64,000 bases of DNA, from assembly GCA_964017065.1 (NCBI GenBank), contig OZ024791.1, positions 2,489,410 to 2,553,409 on the forward strand. Reading direction: 5' to 3'. The notes below the pieces were generated by a model. The model was not told the DNA's origin. It saw nothing but the letters and a program-made list of their open reading frames with translations, and did no database searches. Origin of the DNA: Haliclona indistincta (Eukaryota; Porifera; Demospongiae; Haplosclerida; Chalinidae). Shown in pieces: positions 30,575-42,694 of this stretch (the stretch's first letter is position 1; the number at the start of each line of letters is the position of its first letter). The position numbers and the translations under genes are program-made.

Positions 30575-33500
30575 TCAGTTCTTTTCTAGTATCTCTGGAT
30601 GCTTGTTTATAATGGTTAATAACAGACTGTCAATGTATGTCTGAAGTCTGCTGTTGACCTCTTCAGTATCTTTTAGAGCTTTCATCAGCTGCACAAGAAT
30701 GGAGGAAAGAATCATGAGATTATCGTTATCTTAGACTAAATTGCAGTTTGTAAGCTTCACGTGCAGATAGTACATAAACACGTGAATCTAACAACCGGAT
30801 AAGTACTATGAGATTACATGCATGATAGGCAATAACATGTGTGTCAGACTTACCTCATCTTTGGGTGCATTCTCTAATTCTTGTGCTAGTGAGGGCACTG
30901 GCGCTACCAGTCGCTGTCCTTGTTGAACTAGATGAGCGCTAAGTTGGTCGTTCTCCTGTTTAAGTAACTGGATCTCCTACAAAGAAGACAACAAATACAA
31001 TATTTGTTGTTTAGTTATACAAGCGGTCTTACCTGCTTGAGCTGTAGTATTTCACTGGTCTGCATGTCTGATCGGCTGATACTGCTTTGTCTCTGATATA
31101 CTTTACTCTCCTCAACCTCTCTTCTTAGCTGTTCCACCAAAACCTGTCTTTCTGAAAGCTCCTACAGTGAACAAATCTTCATCTTTAAGGCTTCTGTATG
31201 TGTACATGTTAAGTAGTAGTTGACTCTAGTAGTCAATCCTGTTTATTATTTATAGAAATACATACTACTATTTATACAAATACATATTAATCCTTGCATG
31301 AAAACACTTGTGAACTTTGTACCTGTAATGATGACGCTTTTTCTTCTTTCCATCTATTCCTATCAAGTTTCAATTGTTCTCTCAATTTCTTCAAGTCACT
31401 TTGCAGCTCCATAACCTGAACCTCTAAACCTTCCATCACCTCCTCTCCCTCTGTTTTCTCCTGTAAACAGATACAAAGATGCTTTCCTTCTAAGCTCTAC
31501 TCTTGCATGCTTTGGCTAACCTTTTTGACAGCGTCAAATTGATCTCTGAGATTGTTAAGCGAGTCTTGTGATAGCTTGGCGTCGGTTTGAGACTGAGCAA
31601 GCCTGTAGCACAGAGCAAAAGATTGTACATTGGGTAATAGGATTGGTGACAATAGTGATGATGATAGTAGTGATGGTGATAGTAGTGATGATGATAGTAG
31701 TGATGGTGATAGTAGTGATGGTGATAGTAGTGATGATGGTGATAATAGTGATGGTGATAGTAGTGATGGTGGTAATAGTGATGATGATAGCAGTAATGAT
31801 GAGAGTAGAGATGGTGATAGTAGTGATGGTGATAGTAGTGATGGTGATAGTAGTGATGGTGATAATAGTGATGGTGATAGTAGTGATGGTGATAGTAGTG
31901 ATGGTGATAATAGTGACGGTGATAGTAGTGACGGTGATAGTAGTGATGGTGATAGTAGTGATGGTGATAGTAGCTAATGGTGATGATAGTATTGATCAGC
32001 TCACTGTAATCTCAATTCATCCATTTCAAGCTCATTTTCTCGTCTAATTCTTGTCTGTATTATAGTCAAACAAAGTGACTCATACATAGCTAGAGCATTA
32101 TCTCACCAGAGTTGCTTTCCATTCTTCTTGTTTCCTCCTCTCCTCATCTTGTCTAGCCTGCTCGCTCTCTTCTAACCGCTCTTCATAAATACCCAACCTG
32201 TGCACAAAGTCGAAGCATCATAATCCCCACCACACACATAGACACACAAAAATTTAATTCATTAACCCTTGAATGAATGCTCTATGAGGCACATTCGCAA
32301 AATATTCACTGTAGTAGCATTGTGACAAATATTTGAAAATTTGTCTCACAAGCTAGGGAAATACTTATTCTGTTACTGACATTTCTTTGAGTGACAAGTT
32401 CTCCTTTTTTAGTTTTACAGACTGAGATTGGCTGCTGTCGAGATCGACTTCTAGGCCTTCTAGACGAGAATTGAGCTCTTCCAACTGAATAAATACAAGT
32501 GAAAGCGAGTGAAGTGTGAGTGAAGTGATAATGGTATTTGAGGAGGAAGGAAGGTGTGTGTGTGTGAATAGGGAATTGGTGAATACATGAGTGATTTATA
32601 AAGGAGACTCAAAGGATGTGTATCTTTTGAGATGTATGCTTCCATGAGTGAGTGTGGAAAACATGACGTTTACATTGTGACTACTCCAACTGACCTTGTC
32701 TGACAGATGGTCTACGTCCTCCTCTCCCTTCATCTCCGGAGTACTGCAATTGCTCATTGCTCGAGGAGAGACTTGCAGATAGTTTTGCTTTCTCATTAGT
32801 GACTTTGCTCTCAATGTCGGACTAACGCTGCATGAATAAAGAAAGAGATACAGAATAAAACCAAGAAAAAAGCTGAAAAAGGGCACAGAGAGAGAGAAAA
32901 GATAGCTGGAAATGGAAATTTTGAAGAGATAGCTATAAATGTTTTGATACCTTGATGGTCGAATTATGAGATTGAAGGAGTTGTCAGTAACACTAAGAGG
33001 AAGGAGAACAGTTGTTAAAGTAGCTAAAAGCCTAAAACTAACATGAATTATGTACTACTGGGCTTGACCAGAATATGTTACTATGTACATGGATGCTTGT
33101 AACTATGTTGTCTGAGCACATGCATAGATAAGATACACAGCACGTAATAATACAGCACTCAATGATACAGCACTCAATAATACAGCACTCACGATTGTGT
33201 ATTGTCAGAATCAAGTTCTTCACTGCTATGAACAGTGGTTGACGAGTCTCCATGATGAGCAGGGCTACTGTGAAGTGATACAAAGAATAAGGCAAATCAT
33301 TTATTGCTATTAGCACTAGCGTACCTTGTTACTACGGTCTCAAATCCCGTACTGTGGAATAGGCTTGTGGTTCTGTCCCATTGATGTACGTCCTCAACAG
33401 ACAAAGCGCTATCGAACTCTCCTTGACTACTGCTACCCTAGTGAAACAGAAAAGAGCAGTAATAATTGGAAGGAGCTAGAGGGGATTTCTCTTACCCCTT

Positions 33501-34824
33501 CTGCTTCGTCTGAACTTGACAGAGAGAGTGAGTCGGAGCAGCGGCTGGAGTTGTTGGAGTGACGTTGAGTAGCTACATGAACAATAAAGAAGGAATGAAT
33601 AGCAAATAAAGGGTTGACTGCAGATGTCAATACTTGCATGCTGTATGTCTGCTAGTAGATACAGAATCTTGAAATTACAGTTGTCTAACCTGCCATAACT
33701 GATTGTATGCCCTTTTTGAATTTCTCAAAGGTGATCACGCCTTGATTGTCAGGGTCTACCTCCAACAGAAGCTCTTCCATTTGCTGAGACAAAAAACAAA
33801 TCTCACTTATGTAGTACAACTGGATGACAGTACTTGTGAATATGTGCGAAGACAATTTTTCATTAGTTGTTATAACACACCGTAGACAACATACAAGCAA
33901 CTTGATACAAGCTAACTCAGATCAGATCAAAACTGCTCTTCCCTTCGCAGAAAATTAATCTGACAGAGCGGCAAACAGCAAAAACAGTGCTGGTGTTCTA
34001 CATGTAGCACTGTGCACTCTAGCTGTAGCAGATGCCATTGTGGTTTTACCCCACCACAGGCAGCCAGACTCAATGAAATAAGCCAGTTCACATCATAGAC
34101 ACATATTCAACCAAATATGCACTCTAGCATACCACTCCACATTACGGCAATCGTAATACCATTAATGTGAGCATGACTAGTCTGGTGTGTACTATTGGCT
34201 TGCTAGCGGGTGTCTCTCTAGAGCTTCTCATAAACAGACTGACAAAACAGGACGTGGCGAGGGAATGTTTATACATCAACAACTTCCTTTCAATATCATG
34301 ATAATTTGTTCTTTGCGAATTCAATCCAAAAAACGTTCACACACTTTCCATACAGTTTTCATCACTCCTGACATTTTTTGTCTATTTCAAACGTGCTAAT
34401 TAGTCAACAACTTTTCAGTGGCAAGAGTGATAATTCCGTTAATTCACACTTACTGTATTACTGTCGGAGCAAAACCGTCAATGCACTCAAGGAGCTAATA
34501 CACAACAATGCATTATTTGTGGATTAAGTAAACACAATCGTAACTGATTCTGAACACACAAATAATGTTTCATATACACTATTTTTACGTGTTACCATCT
34601 CTTGATATAAGAACGTTTAGCCAGTATACCATGGTAGTGCGTACACATACCTCAGCGCCCAGATGTTGTCGTGTCGCTCTGCGAAACTCTCCCGCGGTAA
34701 CCACACCGTCCTGATCTTCGTCGCAGAGATTGAATATTTGACGGAGCTGTTGTTGGAAGTCCTCGCTGTTGCTGTCCCAAGCGATCCAGGGAAAAGAGTC
34801 TCTCTGAGTCGATTCCATGACCAC
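30575..34824 (-). CDS. Class II Rab11 family-interacting protein (FIP3/FIP4-like)
   Basis: Exons 5'->3': 34824-34651, 33783-33690, 33572-33496, 33437-33325, 33264-33193, 32992-32951, 32827-32695, 32484-32381, 32197-32107, 32054-32005, 31602-31521, 31460-31323, 31161-31033, 30976-30854, 30688-30575. Phases join to 511 aa. These proteins bridge Rab11/Arf6 recycling endosomes to motors in cytokinesis and ciliary traffic. Exon 1 has a canonical EF hand (DEDQDGVVTAGEF) and exon 2 a weaker one (DPDNQGVITFEKF, position 12 Lys). A Ser-rich linker follows, then a long coiled coil from exon 8 onward, and at the C-terminus the Rab11-binding domain (TYIDSLLLTIINKHPEILE). A second ATG is two codons downstream of the one used. 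Intron 10 holds a 15-bp minisatellite. The upstream region carries an X-box. Confidence 0.9.
31637..31976. repeat. 15-bp minisatellite, unit GATGGTGATAGTAGT
   Basis: More than 20 tandem units with small variants (GATGAT, AATAGT). It lies within an intron of the Rab11-FIP gene. Because the unit is a multiple of three, long frames are open through it in several readings; these are artefacts of the repeat. Confidence 0.9.
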
Positions 34825-34972
34825 GATTTGGGACTCTAGCTTGGGGGTACCAGCCCAGTTCCGTGTAAGTAGATAGGCGTGTCGGAAAAGTCAGCTTGTT
34901 ATGTAGCCATGGTTACTACAAGCCGATCTCGTGCGCTGCACTGCAACCCCGCGGGCACATTTCATATTCACG
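34825..34972. promoter_or_regulatory. Shared divergent promoter, Rab11-FIP / Death-domain gene
   Basis: The start codons are 149 bp apart. The interval includes the palindromic RFX-type X-box at 34903-34916 and a G+C-rich patch (CAACCCCGCGGGCAC). No TATA box. Confidence 0.5.
34903..34916. promoter_or_regulatory. RFX X-box-like site
   Basis: GTAGCCATGGTTAC fits the X-box consensus (two inverted GTNRCC half-sites around AT). RFX factors use X-boxes to control ciliary genes in animals. It is 79 bp from the Rab11-FIP start and 57 bp from the Death-gene start. One 14-bp match in 64 kb could be chance, but its position in a core promoter raises its weight. Confidence 0.5.
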
Positions 34973-35673
34973 ATGTCCATGGAGAATCGACCTCCGTTGG
35001 AAGAGCTTCTAAAGATTAGTGTATTTGAGTGGGCAAGGCTCGGAGGAGAGCTTGGCGTTAGTCAAGAGACTCTAAAGGAAATCGAGAGGCGTTACCCAAA
35101 CAATGAGGCTGCATGCAGGAGGGATATGTTTACTGCATGGGTGGAGAGTGAGGGAGAGGTCACAAGAGCAGCTGTTTTAAGTGCTCTAAAAGCAATGCAA
35201 GACTACACATCAGCAGAATGGTATGAGGCATACTGCAAGAGATTGCGATTCGAGCAACCAAAATTCGGTTCTCAGAGTAAGTTGCATGAAATCAGTCTGT
35301 CTGCATGTAGCATGATAGTGGTGAGCTGCTTATAAATGGACCTGTACTTACAGATAAATCAGATAAGAACCACCTGACAGCTGATGATGATGATGAAGCA
35401 GTAGATTCATCCAGCAATGAGGCGAACAAATCATGTAAGTTGCAATTGCAAGAAAGATATACCTACCATTATGATCTTCATCCCATTTTTCTAGTGCCTA
35501 CTGATGCTGCCAATGAGCAGGAAGGAGAGGATTCAGCCGCCAGTCTTGCTGCAAGCTTAACAGCATCTCATCAATCAACAAGGAGTACAACTGCTGCAGC
35601 AACTACAGCAACAGATGAGACTACCCCACTACTGCAAAAAGGTGTCAAACCTGCAATGCACGCAATCTTATAA
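34973..35673 (+). CDS. Small Death-domain protein with acidic tail
   Basis: Exons 34973-35276, 35354-35434, 35495-35673; 187 aa. I start at MSMENRPPLEELLKISVFEW. Residues about 8-85 form a Death domain: W-x-RLGGELGVSQETLKEIE, then CRRDMFTAWVE and a helix with AAVLSALKAM. Exon 2 is acidic (TADDDDEAVDSSS) and exon 3 Ala/Thr/Ser-rich, with DETTPLLQKG near the end. TTPLL after Asp-Glu fits the acidic dileucine sorting motif [DE]xxxL[LI]. There is no signal peptide or membrane segment. It resembles adaptor-type Death proteins, but I do not recognise an ortholog. It lies 4.5 kb from the ankyrin-ROC-COR-Death gene. Confidence 0.8.
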
Positions 35674-36059
35674 ATAATTATTATCATGTTCCTACTGACC
35701 ATACTGGCATTTTTAGCTTAGCTAATGGATAATGCATGGTACTGATTCATTCAGTTTCAGCTAATACAAAAGCAATGATAATATAGAATAAGAAACACAG
35801 TCTTCCATATTAAATACATTTTGTTGTTTCCTCCACTATAATATTTATTTTCACTACATGAGCATTACATGTAGGCTTGCGCTATTTTTAGCATTAGGTC
35901 ACGTGCGGTAGGTCACATGATCGATTTATCAGCATTATCATATCAGCAGCGATAAAATTGTCTCATCCTCGTGTGGTCTTTTGTTATTTGTACTTGACCA
36001 GTATCTTCACCTTTCATCTTTCAGCGGCCCGCAGTAACTCGAACTCGAATCAGTCAACC
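35674..36059. other. Intergenic, no gene seen
   Basis: 3' flank of the Death gene and promoter side of the tetraspanin. GGTCACGTG.GGTAGGTCACATGA (about 35897-35922) holds two close E-box-like words. Nothing else recognisable. Confidence 0.5.
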
Positions 36060-37794
36060 ATGGGTGCACAAGGCGTACTAAACTGCTTCAGGCGGTTCCT
36101 GCAAATTATCCTGGCAATTGTGAACATAGCCGTCATGGTAAGCGACCTGTAGTTCGGGCGGGGCACTCTCTATAAAGGGGCGATAAGGGGCTCTCCTGTT
36201 TGTTTTGAATGTATATGTGCGTTCAGAAAGTCTATACAGAGTAAAGCGTACGACATGTATTAATATTGAGCGCCAATTGAATTGCAAGCGGCTGTATATA
36301 ATAAAAAACTGAAAATGTAAAGCATCAATTGCAAGCGCAGCTGTGTATATATCTTATGTTACTTCCTTTATAATTAGAATGTACGTAGTTCAGTTTGTGA
36401 AACACACCATATGTAACAGTTGAATTGAAACTACACGTCTACCTGCTTGTTTTTGTTCTCTTGCGAACTTCACTTTCAATATAGATCGATATACGAACAA
36501 CACAAGATACTTGATGCACAGTATAGTGTAATATACCTTTGTTTCGGCATTTGAAAGCGACCCAGAGTATGTGTACATGTAGGATATTGTTGTGTACAGG
36601 GAGCAGATATGGTACACATTTAGTACATTAATTGTGTTTATGATGTGTGGTCTTGTGATTCAGTAGATAAACTGCTATACACAAACACGGCAAGCATGTG
36701 CACCCAAGCACAGGTAGCTCGCTAGTGTCTAGCTGTACTTATTCAATAATCTAGCTCATCTTTGTCTGGTGTAGTCATATCAGTGTCTTGTGTTGGCTAG
36801 TACAGCTATTGTGCTAGCTTGGTGGTATTGTAACGCAGTGTTTGCACAATATTGTGCTTTAATGAGCTTCTTGAGTCTGACCTGTGTTTTTACATGCTTG
36901 ACCTATGGCTGTGTGCCTTACCTCCTGGTGCAAACCCTAGCTGGATTGTATCCTCTCTCTCTGATCTCGTAGTTTTAGAGACTTTTTGGTGGTGCCCCAA
37001 AGAGACGCAACTAATAACTCCCTTGTTGCTTGAGTTATGGCATCTGGCATTGCCTTAGTGGATACAGTGCATTCATTGTGTTGAGAGATACTTGAGATAG
37101 TATAGTTACACTATTCATGATCATGTGATGATGATGTATTTAGTTCCAATAGTTGACCTCATACATGTACTACCATACTATAGTCTAGAACGTGCTGCAT
37201 GTGATCAAGTGTGTTGATACCATGTGATATGTGTGTTGGAATGCACATGTGATGTGCAGTGTGTCTGATGAGTGTCACTCAAGTGACTGCTCACTCCCAC
37301 TATGTGAGAAAGCATTAATTTGCTTGATGCGCACCCCTCGTGAAGGGCAGCTAGACTTTCCCAACCAGTGGCTCTCTGGAAAGTCACCAGGCACTGCTCA
37401 GTTTCCCTTGACTGCTAGTTAGGGGAACTAGACACACAAGTGTCCTGCCTTTGTGGACACTGCTTCAGTGTCATGCTTGACATCTATTTTTCTTCTCCAC
37501 AGCTTCTTGGTTTTGCTGTATTGGTAGTTGGTATCTGGGCTCAGGTAAGCTGTCAGTATGCTCATGAGTGTCATTGAGTAACCTCATCTCTATCTCAGGT
37601 CCGAGGAGCTAAGTATTTCATCATTGCAGCTGACACACCAGTCACTCAGATACCTATACTACTCATTATTATCGGTGTTTTCACTCTGATATTTGGAGTG
37701 ATTGGTCTTGTTGGAGCAATCGTTGCTAGCAAAATCGCCGGACGAATCATCCTTGGACTGGTAAGCAATTCCAGAGTTTATTTGTCACCATCAC

Positions 37795-37853
<59 letters not shown>

Positions 37854-38642
37854 CCTACTCTCTCTCTTCATCTCACTCTTCTACCCTCCCCACTCTCTCT
37901 TCAGTATGGCTTTGTTCTTCTTCTGCTTATCGTGATGGAAATCGCAGGTGGAATCGCTGCTGGAGTGAAGAAGGACGAAGTTAGTAGCGATATTTGTCAC
38001 CCACACGCTCGCTTATTACTGTTCTTGTAGTTGACAGATGCTGTATTTAACTCTGCCAACAGTTCCATCTTTAATAATTACGCTACTGACAGCAGTGTAC
38101 AAGAAGCATGGAGTGTCATTCAGATGGAAGTGAGTGACTCATGCTGTACACGTCATGCTATCATTCTGCCCTCTAGTTGAAATGCTGTGGTGCTTCATCT
38201 TTTGCTGATTACAATAAGCTATTCAATAATAACTCCGCCCCTTCATCTTGCTGCGATAAAAGTGCTTCTGGATATAATGAAACTCTTTGTCCTGCTGGAG
38301 GTTTCATCAGCGATGCTGTCCAGGCCAACCAGACTGGATTGATCTATAGATCTGTAAGCATGATGCTGAGAGAGAGAGAGAGTGTGTGTATGTGTGTGTG
38401 TTGCATAATTTTACTGTTCTTATTTTTACAGGGATGTTCACAGGCACTTGAATCTTTCTTTCAGGACAACCTCGCTGTTGTTGCTGGCATTGCTATCACC
38501 TTTGGACTTTTACAGGCAAGCTCTTCCTCTCTTCTTTATCTATTACTAAACTTCTCTATTACTACAGATCATCGGTGTCTGCATGTCCTGTTTCGTAGCT
38601 GTGGTGGGTCCTCAAGAGACCGGGAAGTACGAAGTGGTCTAA
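36060..38642 (+). CDS. Tetraspanin
   Basis: Exons 36060-36137, 37503-37544, 37599-37760, 37905-37979, 38031-38129, 38177-38353, 38432-38515, 38568-38642; 263 aa, all phase 0. Four membrane segments: FLQIILAIVNIAVMLLGFAV, IPILLIIIGVFTLIFGVIGL, LGLYGFVLLLLIVMEIAGGI, LAVVAGIAITFGLLQIIGV. The large outer loop has the tetraspanin signature LKCCGASS, then SSCCDKS, LCPAGG and GCSQAL (six cysteines). Tetraspanins organise membrane microdomains with integrins and other receptors. The tail ends YEVV, a possible YxxPhi sorting signal. Intron 7 (38516-38567) begins GCAAGC, so it is a GC-AG intron. Intron 3 carries a (TC)n tract. Intron 1 is 1.4 kb without other features. Confidence 0.92.
37798..37850 (+). 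repeat. (TC)n tract in tetraspanin intron 3
   Basis: About 26 TC units on the sense strand, followed by more C/T-rich sequence up to the acceptor at 37904. Confidence 0.9.
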
Positions 38643-39087
38643 AATAATTTGTTCATTCACACACACTCGTACGAACATACATTATCCCACTTTGTTCTAT
38701 ATTACTGACTGAACAGAAAGCTCGCTGTGTAGTTGCTATTATTGCTGTATAGGATTAACTGTCTTTAGAATGTTTTAAACATGAGTATGTATTTTTAACA
38801 AGATTTTGTTTTCGAATCATGTTGAGTATTTGCATGTGTAGAATACATGGAACACTGGGGTTTGGCAGTTGTTGCTCATTAAGCCATTACTAACACGAGT
38901 TGAATAGCTTTATCTGCCCACTAATGGTATTCAACTTGAATTGGTAGAAGGGTTACTTCCTTCTTTCCTTGCACGTCGTGAATTTTGCCATTGGCAGGTG
39001 GCCATTGGTACGGTTAAGTTGTTTGTAGGCGGAGTGCGAGTTTTGTTGACCCCACCCATAATAAAGTGAGTGGGCGTGTTAGGCGGC
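38643..39087. other. Intergenic / JMJD6 promoter side
   Basis: 3' flank of the tetraspanin and 5' flank of JMJD6. GCCATTGGCAGGTGGCCATTGG (about 38990-39010) repeats GCCATTGG, i.e. two inverted CCAAT boxes. No gene. Confidence 0.5.
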
Positions 39088-41914
39088 ATGGACAAGCGAA
39101 GCAGAGAGCGCATCGAAGAGGCTAAAGCACGGGCTAGACCAGGTCAGCGCTACTCTCTACCACTGTCCTGTTAGCTTACCTTCTCGTCTCACCACTCAAG
39201 AGTTGAAAGGCGAGCTGGGATGGACGCAATTCCAGTACCACTGCAGTCCAGTAGTATCGAAGCATCTCATCCGGGACACATGTGAACGCATCAGCGTGGC
39301 TGAAGTAGACCATGAGTCGTTTATTGAGCGCTACGAGAGACCAGGACGACCCGTGGTGATTGTAGATGGTCAGCAGGACTGGCAGGCTACAAAGAAATGG
39401 ACTATTGAGGTGAATAACAGTATTTTGTAGTAGTGAATGAGATGTAGTGTACAGTATCCATGGTTAGACTTGTAGATACAGAGGTCTAAATGTGAGCATT
39501 TGAGGGAGCATGAAGATATCCTGGGTTGAGTTAATGTTTGTCTTTTTCAGAGATTGTGTCGCAAGTATCGTAATCAGCGATTCAAGTGTGGAGAGGACAA
39601 TGATGGCTATTCTGTGAAAATGAAGATGAAATACTATTGCTGTTACATGGATAACAATCGTGATGATAGTCCACTCTACATATTTGATAGCTCTTTCGGA
39701 GATGTGAGTTACAAAGGAAAATTTTGTCTTCCAAAAATAATTTTTCCTATAGAGGTTGTACTTTGACGCACATTTTTCGTGTTAGTAACCGTTGCTACGA
39801 TGCCATTTTGAGTGTCAGACAAGAAGTAATTTAGCATTTTTGATAGCTAGATAAAGCTGTACAGTCACGCTATGGTGCAAACAAGCACTGCTAGGTGGAA
39901 TACAAGAATACTACAAGCTGTATGCACCAAGCAAGGGCTCTCTCGTGGAACGGCAGCACTTGCCTCCGCTCGAGGTACGGTATCCAGATGGTTGAAGCCG
40001 TTCTAACAACACTGCTTTGACGTGGTATAGACTACAAGGACTCGTACGTACTGTACGAGCGAAGCCTGGTCACTGGAAGATCTGTTTAAGAAAGTCGCTA
40101 TTCTTGCTCTGCCGCACTTCTTTGCTTCGTTTTCTGTGTAGCCCTGGTACTAAGCAAGACTGCTATCCACTTTTTACTGAGCGGTGCAGCTTACAAACGA
40201 GAGCAGAGCACGTTGTTTCTTGCAGTTGACGCTCAAAATGACCTCTATTGAATTAAAAATTTGATCCTGTCAATAATAATTGTTGTTGTCTCCAGCTGCA
40301 TATATTTATAATGTGTTAATATTTCACGCGTTTAATTTTTGACGTTAGGAAATATTCTTACAATGATAACTTCAGTACTAATACGCATATGTGACAATAG
40401 TGCGATCAGATTTAACTATTGTGAAAATTTGATTCAAATTCTTGATTTACTTGTGGTCAGCAGCAGTTTAGCAAGAGGCTTTTGACGGGTTTTTGCTTTA
40501 CATTACTTTTTGCTTTGTCCCATTGAATAACTGTACATCTAAAAACCTTCCTTTCTTCCAGCATTCCAAGAAAAGTAGATTACTGGAGGATTATTCTGTT
40601 CCACTTTACTTCAGAGATGATCTGTTCAGATATGCTGGTGAGGCTAAGCGGCCTCCATACAGGTGAGTTGACGTGACCTTTCGATGACCTTTACTGCTCT
40701 TGTCTCTATCAAGATGGTTTGTAATGGGCCCTGCTCGATCAGGTACTGGTATACACATTGATCCCCTCGGCACTAGTGCTTGGAATGCTCTGGTACGAGG
40801 ATACAAAAGGTGCTTGTTAGCAGTTAGAATTCACTCACCGATAATGGATTTTGTATGTTGTTTCAATGGATCGCCAAATGTGTGTTACTCGCCGAATTCA
40901 CCAATGTTCTCACTCCTTTCCAGGTGGGCTCTTTTTCCTCCACACACTCCCAAAGAGATCCTGAAGGTCCCTCCCAGTGTGGGCGGAGTGCAGCGTGATG
41001 AGGCTATCTCGTGGTTCACTCACGTCTTCCCTAAGACCCAACTCTCGTCATGGCCGCCTGATCTGAGACCAGTGAGTGTATACTGTTACAATGTTGTGTT
41101 ATTTAAACCAATAAAACATCTGTGTTGATGACTGTGTCTTTATTGAACCATCATTCCTTAGCTCACCTACCAGTGACCTCTGTACGTTCCCTACTATTAC
41201 AGACAACTGTTTAATCTGCATAATCTGTGATAACACACACACAGACGCTATTATTGATAAACAATAATTATGATCTCATCATACAGCTTGTTACAGTATC
41301 GATCTTATGCTTGTCTTGCAGGTTGAGATCCTGCAGTGCCCTGGTGAGACAGTGTTTGTACCTGGTGGCTGGTGGCATGTTGTGCTCAACCTCGACAGCT
41401 CTATTGCTGTCACACAAAACTTTGCCAGCGTCACAAACTTTCCCATTGTCTGGCACAAGACGGTTCGAGGGCGTCCCAAGCTCTCTAGAAAATGGTACCT
41501 TAAATTAAAGGTGTGTGATTTTACATCGTAACCACATCATTGCAACTAGCACTATGTACTCAACATCTGTTCTATTGCTACTGTGAAGGAAGCCAACAAG
41601 TCAAGGATTGTGTTAATGTGTCTTCTGTGTCATCAGCACTGATGCACTGTAATCTGTTATTATTCTTTTCTCTGCTTCACATGATTGCTGTTCATGTGTA
41701 AACTGTTCCATGTGTTGGGTATGTACCTTTGAGTGTGTATAGACTCCTGCTGGGACATAATAATTTTTACTATTTTTTTACTGTTATCTGAGCTTAAGTT
41801 GTCAGAGTATCTTCGCTGTTCTTGGTTTCTCACTTTTGTGCAGATATTGAAACTCCTCGTAATGTATTTTATATTTTATATTACTTAGCGCTTTTATTGT
41901 CCTTTTAGAAACCT

Positions 41915-41994
<80 letters not shown>

Positions 41995-42412
41995 GAAGAG
42001 CGTCCTGAGTTAGTGAGAGTAGCAGACTCGGTGGATCTCTCCCAGGATACTGGCCTGCCCTCCAGCAGCAGCTCTGACAGTAGCTCGTCATCTTCCTCGG
42101 ATTCAGAGTGTGAGTGTTCCGAGTGCGAGCGAGCAGAGCAGAGAAGAAAAAAGAGGTGTGTTGCAATGAAATTTCTTGGTTTGTTTTTTGTGGATAATGA
42201 CATTGCTTTGCTGGAATTGAAGGAGTGCTACGTTGCTTTAATCTATAATTTAGTTTTGATTCGCTTCCCATTGATAGTTGTGTTATGCTCATTTCACTCC
42301 CTCATTCAGGAAAGTTGATAACAGTCCTGACTCACCCACTCACCATCGAGCTAATGGTAACGGCTACGATCAGGCAGATCATTCGAAACAACCTGCTATT
42401 GCAATCAGGTAA
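39088..42412 (+). CDS. JMJD6: JmjC-domain protein JMJD6 (lysyl hydroxylase / arginine demethylase)
   Basis: Exons 39088-39142, 39201-39409, 39551-39703, 40562-40662, 40714-40809, 40924-41071, 41322-41510, 41995-42155, 42310-42412; 404 aa, close to the human length. JMJD6 is a nuclear Fe(II)/2-oxoglutarate oxygenase that hydroxylates lysines of splicing factors such as U2AF65. Matches run the whole length: [67 protein letters not shown] (iron ligands His and Asp of HxD), [18 protein letters not shown] (third iron ligand His), [20 protein letters not shown]. Exon 8 codes the poly-Ser stretch typical of JMJD6 and exon 9 a basic tail. A 77-bp (CT)n tract ends exactly at the exon 8 acceptor. Intron 3 contains an HTH-like remnant. 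Confidence 0.95.
39872..40006 (+). other. Helix-turn-helix-like ORF remnant in JMJD6 intron 3
   Basis: A 44-codon frame reads [20 protein letters not shown] then [16 protein letters not shown] and stops. The pattern (hydrophobic helix, QG-S turn, GTVSRWL recognition helix) looks like the N-terminal HTH of a Tc1/pogo-type transposase. It is short and isolated. Treat it as a possible transposon relic. Confidence 0.3.
41917..41993 (+). repeat. (CT)n tract abutting the JMJD6 exon 8 acceptor
   Basis: About 38 CT units run directly into CAG|GAAGAG. The microsatellite therefore forms the whole polypyrimidine tract of the intron. Confidence 0.92.
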
Positions 42413-42694
42413 TGATGATCGACCACGCCCTCTCACAAAGACCCAACCCTTCATCACTACAGACATTCACATTTTCTCCAAATTATTGTATTTTTTCCAC
42501 AAAGGATGTGACTTTTTTGTTCGAATTTCAATGCTGTTGAAATGGTTTCTTGTAAAGTTTCTGTAAATTCAATTTCGCCAAATCAAAATAACAAGTACAT
42601 GGTATATGGAAAATGGACGTCAGCTATTATTATGACACGTACAATAATTAAAAGGGTGATAGATAAAATAATACTTTGTAATAATAAATTTTAG

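Noticed and set aside
31568..32047. Long frames (DGDSSDGDSS, VMVIVVMVIV) across the 15-bp minisatellite
   Set aside because: The repeat unit is a multiple of three, so any frame free of stops stays open; it lies in a Rab11-FIP intron with no splice logic for these frames.
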